Shown: positions 43,449 through 55,218 of the stretch, piece by piece
Numbering within the stretch: position 1 is the stretch's first letter
Layout: each line of letters begins with the position of its first letter
DNA from: Taxillus chinensis
Lineage: Eukaryota > Streptophyta > Magnoliopsida > Santalales > Loranthaceae
Direction: 5' to 3'
Assembly (NCBI GenBank): GCA_023512835.1
Contig: CM042087.1
Span: 11,445,715 to 11,509,714 of the forward strand
DNA length: 64,000 bases
Translations under genes and position numbers: made by a program
The notes under the pieces: model-generated
Database searches by the model: none
What the model saw: the letters and a program-made list of their open reading frames with translations, nothing else
What the model was told of the DNA's origin: nothing

Positions 43449-44932
43449 TATGTTTCCAATTTTTGGGTCTTTTAACGTAAGAAGAAGGGGCATGCATTGT
43501 GTGGTCGATCTCTTTAAAAACAACGCGGTGCTCTTCTTCTTTTCACGATGCCTCCATTGTTCCATCTCCTCACTATTCCTCCAATCGCTCCAGTGCAGCC
43601 CTCATCATTCCATACGCAAGAGACCCAATGTCGTCAGCGTTGCATCCATCACGCCTAGTCCAGCCTTCACCGACCACCCATCTCGTCCATGCCAGAGCCA
43701 GCATAGCAAGAGTCCCATCAAGCCAATTCATTCCTCCATCACGCTGCCTTATCACATGCAGCAGAACCAGGCGTGAACCATTCCAGCGCAGCAGTTATTT
43801 TTCCCAGCAGTAATTAGAGGGGGGTAGTGCGGCGAATATTGAAGATTCGGATCGAGTTCAAGATCGTATATTTATTGTTTGCATCCTATTTTCCTTAATT
43901 CTGTTCTAATTCTGCTTTTAAATTTTTCCAAATAGACTTGTGATTTTTTAACCCATGTAGGGCTAAGTACTCTGTAATCGGTTTAGCGTAGCACTTTGGA
44001 TGCTTGTTTTGAATTCATGTTTTAATATTTAATTCAGTATTTTATATGCTATGAATTAATTCTCTATCTCTTTGATTTGTTAATTTAATATCTCGGTTGA
44101 GTGTTGATTTAGCAATTCATCGTGTGTTAATATTTTAATTGAGTGGAAAGATTTGTTTTATAGGGAATGGGCAGTCTTTTGAGAATTAATTCATAATTAT
44201 TCTGGTTGGAATAAATTCATAATTTAATTGTATTCATGGTGTCTTGGTGCATTTAAATTATGAGGCCATAATTTACCTAATTTATCTTTTGGGATAATGA
44301 TAAACAACATTCAGGTGTGAAGTTAAATCAGTTACATTCTTTAATTAATTGAATTTCATAGTTTAAAATCTTTGCTTTAATTTGTTTTAATTCAATCAAA
44401 AATCTCCCAATTTCATATCTGTTCTTTTTCATTCGTTTTTGTTACAAGTAATTAAATAGATTATATTGAATTGCATAAGTCCTCCGGTAGAGAACGATCT
44501 AGGTTAAGCCACTAGCTATACTTAGTTTAAATTTTATTTGGAGTGCATGTGTGACAAACGCCCTTTCCAAATTAGTGGCTCTTGGGGAGGCATTAAATTT
44601 GATTCAATTTATTTTCTTGCTTGTTTTATTATTTGTTTTGTTTTTAATTTATTTAGTATTTTTTTTGGACTTACCCAGTAGTTTCTTGTTTTTGTTTTTG
44701 CAGGTTTCCTTTTTATTTTATTTTATTTTATTTAAAAAAATCAAAAAAAAAAGTTTCCATTTTTCTAAAGTTTTCTTTTTTGCAGGTTTCCTTTTCTAAT
44801 AAGTTTCCTGTTTTGTTTTATTTCCTTTTTTCTCATAGTTTTATTTTTTGCAGGTTTTTCTTTTTCTTTTCTTTTATTTTATTTTCTCTTCTCTTCCTCT
44901 TAATTTTTTTTTTTTTCCGTTTTATGACATGA
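43449..44932 (+). repeat. LTR and leader of the Athila-like element, right of Harbinger
   Basis: No coding content. AT-rich, with GTAGAGAACGATC and CACTAGCTATACTTAG near 44485-44525, words common near the end of gypsy LTRs, then T-rich tracts with four TTTGCAGGTTT-type repeats (about 44698-44855). The primer site was not identified. Confidence 0.45.
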
Positions 44933-46497
44933 TCCACTTCAGGGGAACTATTAGATTTGGATCCAGAGGTTGAGCGAAACTTAAGGACTTGTCTTCGACA
45001 CACTCAAGTAAAGGAAGAAAGCCCCTCACAAACAATGGCAGGGCACAACGGAGAGTACAACCACACCATCCGAGATTTGGTAGCACTAGACATCAACTAT
45101 CAACCGACGTGTATTGCCTACCCAGCCTTGGAGACTGACTTTGAGCTCAGATCTGGCCTTATGCATCTTCTTCCCAAGTTCCATGGACTATCTGGAGAAG
45201 ACCCACACAAGCATCTTAAAGAGTTCAATGTGTTATGTTCCACCATGAAGCCCCGAAACATCTCAGAAGATCAGATCAAGTTGAGAGCTTTCCCATTCTC
45301 ACTTGTTGGAGCTACAAAAGACTGGTTATATTACTTGCAACCAGAAGATGTCACATGCTGGAACGGGTTGAAGAAATTATTCTTGAATATATTCTTCCCA
45401 GCATCAAGGACCACATTGATCCAGAAGGAGATCTCAGGCATCAAACAGGGACATAGCGAGACGATGTACGAGTATTGGGAGCACTTCAAGAAGTTGGTTG
45501 CTAGTTGTCCACATCACCAAATTAGTGACCAACTCCTCATTCAGTACTTCTATGACGGTCTCACATCTATGGAGAGGATCATGGTGGATGTAGCTACAGG
45601 AGGAGCCCTAGTTGATAAAACACTAGTGGATGCAAGAGCTCTCATTGATAAGATGGCACAAAATACGTAGCAATTTGGAGATCGAGCATTGCCTATATAG
45701 CGAGGAGTCCACCATGTGAACCCTAGCACACAGCCTAATCTTGAGGTGCACAAGCTTGATGAGATCTCTATTATGATAAGGCAGATGGCCTTAGCCTTAC
45801 CAGCCCTCGCTAGTCCTACAAAAGTTTTTGGAATTTGCACCGCCACCGATTACCCTACTGATACATGTCCACAACTACAGGAGACAGAAGTATGCAATGG
45901 CATCTTTCCAGGTCACCCATATGAGCAGCAGCAGCAGTGTCCCCCTCAGCAGAAATATGATCCATTCTCACAAACATATAATCCAGGGTGGAGAGATCAT
46001 CCCAATCTTCGCTATGCGACAGGCAACCCCAAAGACCTCCATATCCACAAATTTTTCGGAAGATGTCTGAGGGGCCAACATCGAATGGTCAATAGTAAGC
46101 TTATCCTCAACAAAAGGCATAACTAGATAACTTTAATCTCCTTCAGCCGATTATGCTCAACCAACAGAATGAGTTGAAGGAACTCAAGATGCAAATAAGT
46201 CAGATGGCCACTACTGTACATGAGATCACTAGTCAGCAGCAGAATACACTTCCCTCTTAAACTACTCCCAATCCTACGGGGAATGTTAGTTCTATCACTT
46301 TGAGGAGTGGCAAGCAAACTAGAGATGCACAGGTTCCATCTACTCCACTAGGATTTGCACCACTAGCCAAGGGGCCATCCCCTACTTCAACCATTGAGGA
46401 ACCAAAGATCAAGTAAAAAGAGCTGAAGAAGGAGAAGGAGACCACCTCTAGAGCTCTTCCATTCCCATATAAGGCTATTCAAAATAAGAAGATGACA
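44933..46497 (+). pseudogene. Athila-like gag, disrupted
   Basis: The frame open from 44933 (no ATG until about 45034) to 45670 carries the Athila-type gag core: LLPKFHGLSGEDPHKHLKEF, AFPFSLVGATKDWLYYL, WNGLKKLFL and ISGIKQGHSETMYEYWEHFK. Stops at 45670 and after interrupt it, but related sequence continues through a Gln/Pro-rich part and ends with the SSITLRSGKQ motif of the gag-pol junction near 46290. Copia B1 cuts it at 46498. It would form particles; it is dead here. Confidence 0.82.
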
Positions 46498-46519
46498 TGT
46501 TGGGAATATAGGATTTGAT

Positions 46520-47600
46520 GAAGCTGCGAAAATATAGTCTAAGTCTGGAGACTCGAAGAACCGAAGGTCGTAGGGTCGAAGAGTCGAGTTCATAGAAGTG
46601 AAACTGTCATAGGACGTATTGGCAAGAGACTCGTAGACTTGTAGGGTCTAGAGACTCAAGGCGAAATAGTGACAGAACATTGCGACTCGTAGATCCAGGG
46701 TCGAAGGTCTCAGAGTCAAAGCACGAAAGAGAGAGTTACTGCAAGCACCAATATGTTCAGAGACTCGTAGAGTTGAAGAATTCTAAACAACAGTAACCAA
46801 TGTTAAATGACTCGTAAACTCATAGCCCGTAGAATTGTAGAGTCCCTAAAAACACTTAATTCAATTAACAGAACTTAAACTGCCACTAGACTCGAAGACT
46901 CGTAGAGTCGTAGAGTCGAAGCCGTCGAACACTGTTAAAAAAACAGGACTCGTAGACTCGTAGGTTGAAAGTCGTAGAGTCGAAGCCTTTGAACACCTTT
47001 AAGAAAACAAGACTCGTAGACTCATAGATTGAAAGTCGTAGAGTTGAAGCCTTTGAACACTGTTAAGAAAACAGGACTCGTAGACTCGTAGGTTGAAGGT
47101 CGAAGAGTCGATGCTATAAAGACTGGCAAACAAATGAAACTGTAACTCAAGGGTCATCGAGTCATTGACTCAAGGGATACAGTTATTCTAAACAAATTAC
47201 CAAACTTACAGACTCGGAGATCGAAGGCTGAGAGTTATAGCTGAATGGTCGTAGCCATACGGAGACTCAGTTTATGAGCATCTGCGAAAGACTAAGGAAG
47301 AAAAGCGAAGTTTAAGACTCGTAGAGTTGAAGATTTTCAAAGCCACTTAGTCAAATAAAGTAAACTGAGAGACCCGAAGGTTGTAGACCCGCAAAGCTAG
47401 GGTCGTAGACTCGTAGCTATAACAATAGGTAGACTAGGCGGACTACGAAGAAGTCACTCTAAGCGCCGTTTGAAGAGTCGCAGACTCGTAGAGTCGTAGA
47501 CTCGCAGAGTCGTAGACTTCAGTTAATAGAGTCACACAAAAGACTAATCCAACCTGAACTCTAGCCTCGAAGACTCAAAGATATGAGTCGTAGACTTGCA
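46520..47600. repeat. GACTCGTAG array in the B1 LTR
   Basis: Dozens of GACTCGTAGA and GTCGAAG-type words, locally tandem, within larger degenerate units of about 80 bp (for example around 46930-47110, where AACAGGACTCGTAGACTCGT recurs). The B2 LTR has the complementary array at 51360-52420. Confidence 0.85.
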
Positions 47601-48391
47601 GAAACACTATAAAGCCTGAAGCAAACTTTTGCAACTTCCAACAGGTTCTAACTGAAATCTTCGAGTCACCAAACCTACGAAGCATCTACCTTCGAGGCAA
47701 ACTTACAACCCTAAACATATTCACTTAGCGATATCATCAGCTAGGGTTTTTATAGTAAGCCTGCGCTGTCCCGAGCAGTTGAGCGCATTTAATGACACAT
47801 TAATTGCTACCAACTACCATCCACGGATGAACGACCAAGAACGACTACATGCCAAATACGCAGTATGGGCATCGATCTGTAAATCATAGCAGATCAACCC
47901 ATACCTTGAAAGAAATATCTTCTGGCATACTTTGAAAGAAATATCTTCTGCAAAACCAAAAATGTAAGGACCCGTACCTTGAGTTAGTCAGTTTTGCCTC
48001 CTGAGTAGAGTTTTTCTAGATTTTGACCTAGTAAATGGACTCCAATGAATTCACGTGCAAAAGGAAAGATGCTTAGAATGGTGTCCTCTATCTACCACGA
48101 AGTTTTCAGGCCAAATGGACATGTATGTGAGGTGCACGTGATATGGGTCCAATTCACGTGCAAGTGTGGTTGTCTTCTAAATGATGCAAGGAGGCTAGGG
48201 GTGAAGTTTGAAAGCATTTGGAGTGCATATGGAGTTGCACGTGAATTGGGGAATTCACGTGCAAATTCGTCGTCGCATATTTTTGCATGGTTCCCTTGGT
48301 TTTGTCATTCTAATGAACTTTCTCCAAAGGACCATGTTGAAATTCTGAGTATTTTGGCCTATATGGGTGCGGAAAGGTGCTAACTTGTGTG

Positions 48392-48449
48392 ATCAAAACT
48401 ACGTCGTTTTGATGTGGGATTCACTTAATCAAAACTACGTCGTTTTGAT
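48392..48449. promoter_or_regulatory. Two palindromic ACGT elements upstream of TATA
   Basis: Two copies, 36 bp apart, of a 22-bp near-palindrome with core AAAACTACGTCGTTTT, at 48392-48413 and 48428-48449. The TATA box (48461-48468) begins 12 bp later. The ACGT core is the contact sequence of plant bZIP factors; binding is inferred. Confidence 0.7.
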
Positions 48450-48460
48450 GTTGTGTTGTC

Positions 48461-48468
48461 TATATAAG
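48461..48468 (+). promoter_or_regulatory. TATA box of solo LTR 47963-49732
   Basis: TATATAAG directly after the ACGT palindromes; the other family copy has its counterpart at 59965-59972. Confidence 0.7.
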
Positions 48469-49063
48469 GAGGAGAAGCTCTGTTTTAGGTTTAGGGTTCA
48501 CTTAATGCTTTCGGCCGTCGGGAGAGAGAGAGAGCTAAGAGAGAGAAGGAAGGGGAGTTCTTCGGTTCTTGCCGGAGCATCTTGCGTGGAGAGGACGGCG
48601 TTTAGCGCAGGAGCAAGGAAGATCGTTGTAAGGTAGGGATTCCGTTCTTCCTAAATCCTCCTCTGTCCTAGGGTCCTAGGCGAATATGGGTTATATCCGT
48701 TATATTATTTATATGTAAATTCATATAGGTGTGACCTCCTATATGAATGTTGGCCTTCAATGGCGATTTTGGTGTTTCTGGTGTTTGGGTGATGCATGAA
48801 AAGTGTTTGATAAAATGCCTGTATGACATGCCTGCTACATGTTTGATGAAATGCCTGTGTGAACTTAGCTGTGTATATGCCCATTAAGTGTTTGGTAATA
48901 TGTCCGGGTGACTGGACTTGTGGTTTAGTGTATGTATGTATGCTGGATGTTTGCTCTATGGCCTGAATGGTTGGATTTGTGCGCTTGTGAACGGGTGCAC
49001 ACCAAGTGTTTGGTTGTATGCTTGAGTGACCATGTGTGTTGTGTGCTTGACTGTGGTATCTTG

Positions 49064-49217
49064 CCTGAAGAGGCGGTTAAATCACTTGGCCTGAAGAGGC
49101 GGTTAAATTACTTTGCCTGAGAGGCGGTTAAACCAGTGGCCTGAAGAGGCGGTTAAATCACTTGGCCTGAAGAGGCGGTTAAATAACTTGGCCTGAAGAG
49201 GCGGTTAAATCACTTGT
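49064..49217. repeat. Six-copy 26-bp minisatellite in solo LTR
   Basis: Units start CCTGAAGAGGCGGTTAAATC at 49064, 49090, 49116, 49140, 49166 and 49192. It lies about 515-668 bp from the TGTCACGCC terminus. Confidence 0.93.
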
Positions 49218-50152
49218 GGTTAAAGTGTTAGCCTGTGTGGTAGTGGAAGATTGTTAATTGTTGATGTGGTTGTTATTATGTCTGTTGAAAATTATTGTAT
49301 CACGACACTGCACTTGTACACATGGCATGTAGATGCTAGGAACGTGGGATGGGTTGGGGAGACATGATCCCTACTGAGCTGTGGTTGCTCACCCCTCCTA
49401 CTGTGTTTGTTTTCCAGGGACTTACAGGCGTTAGGTGGATACACCGAGGTGGAAGACCCTCTCCACTTTATTGTTCATTTCAGTAATGTACTTTTATGAT
49501 TTATGTAACCCCAGGGAGGGGAATGTACTAAGGGATTGAACTGTAATCAGGGACTTGGTTGTTTTGTGAACCTTTGATGTTTTGGAATTAAATAAAGATG
49601 TGGCTTATTTGATTTATTGTAATTGTTAGACTTGCTTGTGTGGCATCCAGTAATCCAACCCCATTGCCCTCCGTGTGGGTGAATGGGGAGTCACGTACCG
49701 GTTTCCTCGGGTTGGAAATCCGGGGCGTGACAAAAAATGAGTGAGTTAATAGAGAGAGAGACTCTGAGAGAAAATTTCCGAAGTGCTGTGCGCCGTGTTG
49801 AACCAAGATCAAGATCAAATCTTTCGATCTACCATATCATCTTGCTTGTTCAAGATCCAGCATAAGCATTGAGTTTAATTTATGTGTTGCTTTCCACAAT
49901 CCAAACTATCACAAATCATTCCTTTCACATCTGAGATTTGTTAAGCAAAGAGCATTTACTCACATCCCAGATTTGGCTGATAGTTCATTATATCTCTCTT
50001 TATCACCCATAGTCCGTATTGTCATCTTCTCCATTAATACTTCCATCAAAGTTATCCATAGAAGAATCGAAGAATCCAGGTGACAGTCTAGCTTCCGCAA
50101 ATGAAGAAAGTCTATTCACCCCCCCCCTCTAGACTCACTTTGGGACGTACAA

Positions 50153-50165
50153 TTGGTATCAAAGG
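50153..50165 (+). other. Copia B1 primer binding site
   Basis: TGGTATCAAAGGA follows the LTR end by one or two bases, a variant of the initiator-Met copia site TGGTATCAGAGC. Confidence 0.65.
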
Positions 50166-50193
50166 AGTTCTACAACTCCGTAGAGATCCTTAA

Positions 50194-50450
50194 ATGGCCG
50201 ACATGTCCAGCAGTGCAGCTCCAGCTCCCGAGGAAGCTCCAGTTCCTATTGAGGAACTTGAAGCCAGTCGTGCTCCAGAAGAAGGAGCGACTGGAGACCA
50301 GGAGCAAGAAGAACCGAGTACTAGCAGCAACAAGAAAGAACAAAAAGACTTCTACGACGTTCTCCCTAGCTCATCATCCCAAGTACCTATGTGCACATCC
50401 GCACGTTTTTCAAAATGGAAAGCGAGAATGAGAGCATACCTAGACATGCT
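50194..50450 (+). pseudogene. Copia B1 gag, 5' end, truncated by insertion
   Basis: ATG at 50194, 29 bp after the primer site; Ala/Pro/Glu-rich N-terminus, then FSKWKARMRAYLDML, the start of the copia gag domain. B2 interrupts it at 50451; codons shown after that point are LTR sequence. Confidence 0.8.
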
Positions 50451-52445
50451 TGTAGGTCCCAAAGTGAGTCTAGAGGGGGGGTGAATAGACTTTCTTCGTG
50501 CACAGAAGCTAGACTGTTAGCTGGTTCTCGGTTCTTGCTACAGATGACTATGATGGAAGTATTTATGGAGAAGATGACAGAAGTATTATAGGGATAAGGT
50601 GAGTGATAATGAACTATCAGACAAAACTGAGATAAGAGTAAATGCTCTTCTCTCACCAGATCTCAGTTGTGAAAGAGATGGTTTATGATAGATCGAAGTG
50701 TGTAAAACTAACAACACTAAGATCAAGACTTAATGAAAGTGCTAGATCTTTGATGAACAAGAGATTCGTGAATACTCAAATAGATTGCTCTTCTTCTTGA
50801 CTTTCATGGCACACAACACTTCTTTAATTTCTCTCTCTGAGTCTCTCTCTCTTGTGTTGGAACTGTCTTCGTTAGTTCTGCAAAAGATTATTTTTACTAA
50901 GTCCTTCAGAACCAATATCTTGTGCTCCGTGTGTTTCCTTCTTTTTAGAGAGAGGTTAAACTCTTGATTTTGTCATTAAGTGCGTGAGAGATATATTTTT
51001 AAGATTAAAGTGCTCGTGCGCCAAGATGTCCATCCCAACAGACTGACTTCCCGCCACTGAAAATATAGAATGTCAAGGGATGGGTTGATCTGCTTTGATT
51101 TGCATATCAGATACCCATACTGCGTATTTGGCATGTAGTTGATCTTGGCCGTTCATCCGTGGATGGTAGTTGGCAGCAATTAATGTGTCATTAATGTGCT
51201 CAACTGCTCGGGACGGCACAGACTTGTTGTACAAACCCTAGCTGACAATATCGCTAAGTGGTTGTGTTTAGGGTCGTAAGTTTGCCTTGGAGGTAGATGC
51301 CTTGTAGGTTCGGTGACTCGAAGATTTCAGTTAGCACATGTAGAAAGTAGCGAAGTTTTGTTTCAGGCTTTATGGTGTTTCTGTGAGTCTACGACTCACA
51401 TCTTCGAGTCTTCGAGGCTAGAGGTCACGTTGGGTTAGCCTTTTATGTCACTCTAATAACTAAAGTCTACGACTCTGCGTGTCTACGACTCTATGAGTTT
51501 GCGACTCTTCAAATAACGCTTAGAGTGACTTCTTCGAGTTCAGCTAATCTACCTGTTATTGTAGCTACGAGTCTACGACTCTAGTTCTGCGGGTCTACGA
51601 CCTTCGGGTCTCTCAGTTTACTATATTTGACTAAGTGGTCTAAAAATCTTCGACTCTACGAGTCTTCAACTTCGCTTTTCTTCCTTAGTCTTTCACAGAG
51701 GCTCATAAACTGAGTTCCTGTATATCTACGACCCTTTAGCTATAACTCTCCGCCATCAATCTCCGAGTCTGGAACTGTGGCAGTTTCTCTATAGTGACTG
51801 TGTCCCTTGAGTCTACGACTCTACGACCCTTGAGTTGCAGTTTCATTTGTTTGCCAGTCTTTATAGCATCGACTCTTCGACCTTCAACCTACGAGTCTAC
51901 GAGTCCAGTTTTCTTAACTGTGTTCGACGGCTTCGACTCTACGACTTTCAATCTACGAGTCTACGAGTCTGGTTTTCTTTACACTGTTCGAAGGCTTCGA
52001 CTCTGCGACTTTCGATCTACGAGTCTACGAGTCCTATTTTCTTAACAGTGTTCGAAGGTTTCGACCCTACGACTCTACGAGTCTTCGAGTCTAGTGATAA
52101 TTGAAGTTCTGTTAATTGACTTAATTTTTTGTGGGGACTCTACGAGTCTACCAGTCTACGAGTCATTTAGCTTTGGTTACTGTTCTTAACACTTCTTCGA
52201 CTCTATGAGTCTCCGAGCTTATTGACACTTACAGTAACACTCTCTTTTCCGTACTGTGACTCTACGACCTTCGACCCTAGATCTACGAGTTGCAATGTTC
52301 TGAGTCTACGAGTCTCTTGCCAATACGTCCTATGACAGTTTCACTTCTACGAACTTCGACTCTTCGACCCTACGACCTTCGGTTCTTCGAGTCTCCAGAC
52401 TTAGACTATATTTTGGCAGCTTCATCAAATCCTATATTTCCAAAA
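50451..52445 (-). repeat. Copia B2 3' LTR
   Basis: Left end TGTAGGTCCCAAAGTG is the LTR terminus; the right end borders the polypurine tract. It is the inverted counterpart of the B1 LTR, about 1995 bp. Confidence 0.9.
51360..52420. repeat. CTACGAGTC / CTTCGACTC array in the B2 LTR
   Basis: Complement of the B1 array; repeated TCTACGAGTCTACGAGTC with local differences in unit number. Confidence 0.85.
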
Positions 52446-52876
52446 ATCTCCCCCTATTTAATGTAAGCTGACAGCGGGTAAATACATGAAGTCTGAGACT
52501 ACGAGTTTGATGGGCAATTTTAAATTAATCAGAAGAGATCTTTGCATGTAAAGAATGGAGGAGTTCAAATTTTCAAGAATACACACTCCTCTCCCCCATA
52601 GGCATGAAGGTTGCGTTACCTAGCTCCTGTTCTTGTCAAAGATAACTCGTCAAAGATAACTGCCCCTACGAACTTGCTCCCCCTGAGAAATACTCCTCCT
52701 TTTTGGGGTGAGGAACAAGCACCAGAACACAATCCGCATGGGAGTAATACAGAATAAGGCATAGAACAGTAGGCAGCAGAGCAAAGACATACATAAAAGA
52801 TAACTGACAGAAAGTAAGTACACAGAACAATGAAGAACAAGAAATGCAGTGTACAAGGAATGAGCGTACAAGACAG
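52446..52876 (-). other. B2 polypurine tract and 3' spacer
   Basis: The minus strand reads AGGGGGAGAT (52446-52455) next to the LTR, the same as in copia A. Two more GGGGGAG-type tracts lie at about 52591-52600 and 52677-52686. No gene. Confidence 0.75.
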
Positions 52877-53440
52877 TTATGGGTTAAATTCAGAGTACAA
52901 AACACTCTGTGTAAATAGAAAAACAGTAGCTTGCTCGCACAAGAGTCGAGCAGGGGTCAAGTGTAACGAGGCCGCTTGACTGCTCACACGATCAAATTCA
53001 GGCATGAGAGCTGGGAACCCGTTGGTAGTCAGGATGCAGATGTAATGGCAAACATAAAAGCTAAAGCTGTGAGCATCATCCTGAGCAGGAACGCCTTGCT
53101 TGACTCGCGTGATGTCCATCGGTTTGGAGAGATGATAACCACCACACCCATGCGAATACCCCTGCATGACACGAGTGAGAGTGCGATTGAATTCACGCAG
53201 TTGTTCACATCGATGGAGTAGTAAGGTACTGGGTTTGGAGTCGAAGATGACGATCCTTTGGTTCTTGAAGTCAATGTCGAGAAGAAACCAGTGTCGTGAT
53301 GTTGATAAGTATGGAATTAGCACATGGTCTACCTCATCCCAGGGACGGAAGGAGTTCTCATATTTGCGACCTTGTATAATCTCGAGCATCACTGCATCAT
53401 CGATCAGCTGAGCCTGCATGATCGGCAAACAGAGTTCCAC
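52877..53440 (-). pseudogene. Ulp1/C48-like domain of B2 extra ORF, catalytic Cys replaced
   Basis: 187-residue frame. The Ulp1 pattern is clear: PWDEVDHVLIPYL, then RHWFLLDID with the catalytic His, FDS with the Asp 17 residues later, and VPAQDDAHSFSFYVCHYI, where Gln is kept. Six residues on, where Cys-Gly should be, it reads Phe-Ser (TTT, plus-strand AAA 53063-53065). TGT to TTT and GGC to AGC are single-base changes, so this copy looks recently inactivated. The frame joins the upstream part only by a shift near 53430. Roles as for copia A. Confidence 0.8.
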
Positions 53441-55218
53441 CCTGGTATCTCTGCGGTTGCACTTGTGAGTGATGTCATTTCTTGCTGCACCTTGTCAAGG
53501 GTACGGTCTGATGATTCAACTTGAGTTCGTACCTCTTCCATGCTTGACTCCATGGTAGCCATTCGTTCTTCAAAGGCCTGAGATACTGATGTCTTGAGGA
53601 TGCCAGAGGAAATTAGTTTCTCAATGACCTTGCTTGCCAGAAGATCTACTTCTTCGGCCGTCAGAGAACGTGAGTGAGACACAGATGGTACTAGAATAGC
53701 CATTGGGATATTGGCTGCGAACTCCTCACTCACTTGAGTGGCCACCTGATGAATGATATGTGCAGATGGTGTGGCCATCTCAGTCCTTTCCACAGTCTCA
53801 CGGACTTGTGGGACAGCTCCTGCATCGGAGTAACTGGCTGCAGCACCAGGAGTTTCTTTATCTTCTGCTGCCTCTTCTACAACAATGCCTACCAACTCAG
53901 CATCATGTGGAGTAGATGTGACAGGTGAGTCCACCATGATGGGAGATGGGGCAACCACTGATACGGCTTCCACTGGGTCTCTACTTACACGACCCTGCTC
54001 GACTAACCAATTAATCAGATGGTCTCTGTCTACCATCTGTTTACCAAAAGCGATCCATGCCTTTCGAAAATCAGTGGGGGTCATATGAGCCTTGGCATAT
54101 TCCATATAAAACTCTTCTAGCTCAGACTCCCCAAGGGTGCTCAACAGTACAGGTGTAGTACCCCTGTCTTCTTGGGTTTCCTGTGTTGGTGTCTGCCCTC
54201 CAACTGCAGGTTCTCTTACTTCTGCAGTATCCTTGGGCAGCTTGACAGTAGGGGTCTCCTCAGGTGTAAAATCAGTGGGGAGATGAGTTCTGGCAATGTT
54301 CTCCACCACTTCAGTTATATGTACTATTGCGGCGGATGCCGAGGAGCCCCTAGAAGTCTGTGAGACACGAACCGACTGTCGTGGTATGCGAGCTGGGGCT
54401 CGTACAGAGCTGGCTGTGTCTCCTACACGACTTCTTGCACCTGACTCAGTCCTCCTCATCGACTTGATCTCCAGCCGACCATCCTCATAAATACTTTTAA
54501 ATATGTATTTGGTCGGCAGTGGCGCTGAGGGCCTGTTGCAGAATACGTCAGGGTGCAGAAACCTAAGGACTTTGGTGAGAAGAAGTCCAAAGTGTCCCTT
54601 CTTGCTTTTGATCATGGAGTGTATCTGTGTTCCCCAGTCTACTCATCTTCCCTGTAGAACACTGCACATGATCTTCATCTGCTCATGACTTGCAGAGTCA
54701 TAAGCCGTCTTCTTACACAGCAGGCACTGTCCGGTGACTATGAGAGTTGCCAGTGCCTGACCGAAAAAACTGATCTTCAGGGCTCCCTGACCTTGCTTTC
54801 CGGGATTGGAGTACCCAAGAAAAGACTTACACTCCTCTTTGGAAAGACTAGGAAGAGGATCAAAGGTACCTTTTGGGAGTGGAAGTGCATCTCGGATTGT
54901 TTCGGCAGAGATACGAACCTCCACTCCGTGTACAGTTCCCACCAAGTCATCTCCAGCGAATGCCATGGTCTCATACAATTCTAAGACATCTTCTATCAGT
55001 AAGTCTTGCACCCCTGAGCAGACGGATGCAATACCGGTTTCATCGAGGTGGTTTCTAAACTCGTCCAGCCAACTGACTTTGGCGTCGCCTATGGCGTCGC
55101 CTATGGCGTCGCCTATGGCTTCCCAGTCGATGATGAATCCCGAGACGATGTTGCGTAGATCATCGGCCATCGATGAGCTTGGTCCTGCCATTGAGCTTGT
55201 AGAGAGAGAAGGAGACAC
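53404..55218 (-). pseudogene. Extra ORF of B2, N-terminal domain, linker and coiled coil
   Basis: Frame 54643-55218 holds FIIDWEAIGDAIGDAIGDA (a 12-bp triplication at 55079-55117), DLLIEDVLELYETM, RISAETIRDALPLP and ALKISFFGQALATLI. Frame 53404-54615 continues with GHFGLLLTKVLRFLHPDVF and a long Ser/Thr/Val/Glu-rich linker, ending in heptads (ATMESSMEEVRTQVESSDRT). These blocks correspond in order to those of copia A (LLIEDIIEYYQRI, FGRILSIVFRHLNPD and so on), so both families share the gene by descent. A stop or frame change lies at 54616-54642. No signal peptide or membrane span seen. Confidence 0.78.

Larger units (their letters stand above)
575..46497 (+). mobile_element. Athila-like Ty3/gypsy element, 5' part, interrupted
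   Basis: Inferred outer element. A TGATAAC start at 575, an AT-rich LTR-like stretch to 1008, its apparent continuation at 43449-44932 and an Athila-type gag at 44933-46497 fit one plus-strand element. The Harbinger (1009-43448) splits its LTR and copia B1 (46498) splits its gag. No primer binding site, LTR end or target duplication was found, so joining the left and right parts rests on order and orientation only. Confidence 0.45.
47963..49732 (+). repeat. Solo LTR, gypsy-type (TGTCACGCCCCGG family)
   Basis: Runs TGTAAGGACCCG to CGGGGCGTGACA, 1770 bp, flanked by AAAAA on both sides (47958-47962, 49733-49737). Transcription is to the right, from a TATATAAGG box at 48461. Close relative of 58809-60503, which lies in the opposite orientation. 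No internal genes, hence a solo LTR. Confidence 0.9.
46498..50151 (+). repeat. Copia B1 5' LTR, interrupted by a solo LTR
   Basis: Starts TGTTGGGAATATAGG and ends CTTTGGGACGTACA. Without the inserted solo LTR and one target copy it is about 1.88 kb. It is the reverse complement of 50451-52445 over most of its length, which defines both as B-family LTRs. Confidence 0.9.
46498..50450 (+). mobile_element. Copia B1: plus-strand copy of family B, 5' end only
   Basis: 5' LTR, primer site and the first 85 codons of gag are visible before copia B2 interrupts it at 50451. The remainder must lie beyond B2 outside the window or be lost. Left flank TGACA would be one target copy. Confidence 0.85.

Noticed and set aside
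48045..48636. Two plus-strand frames of about 90-110 codons as host genes
   Set aside because: They lie within the solo LTR 47963-49732, over its promoter and palindromes, and match no family.
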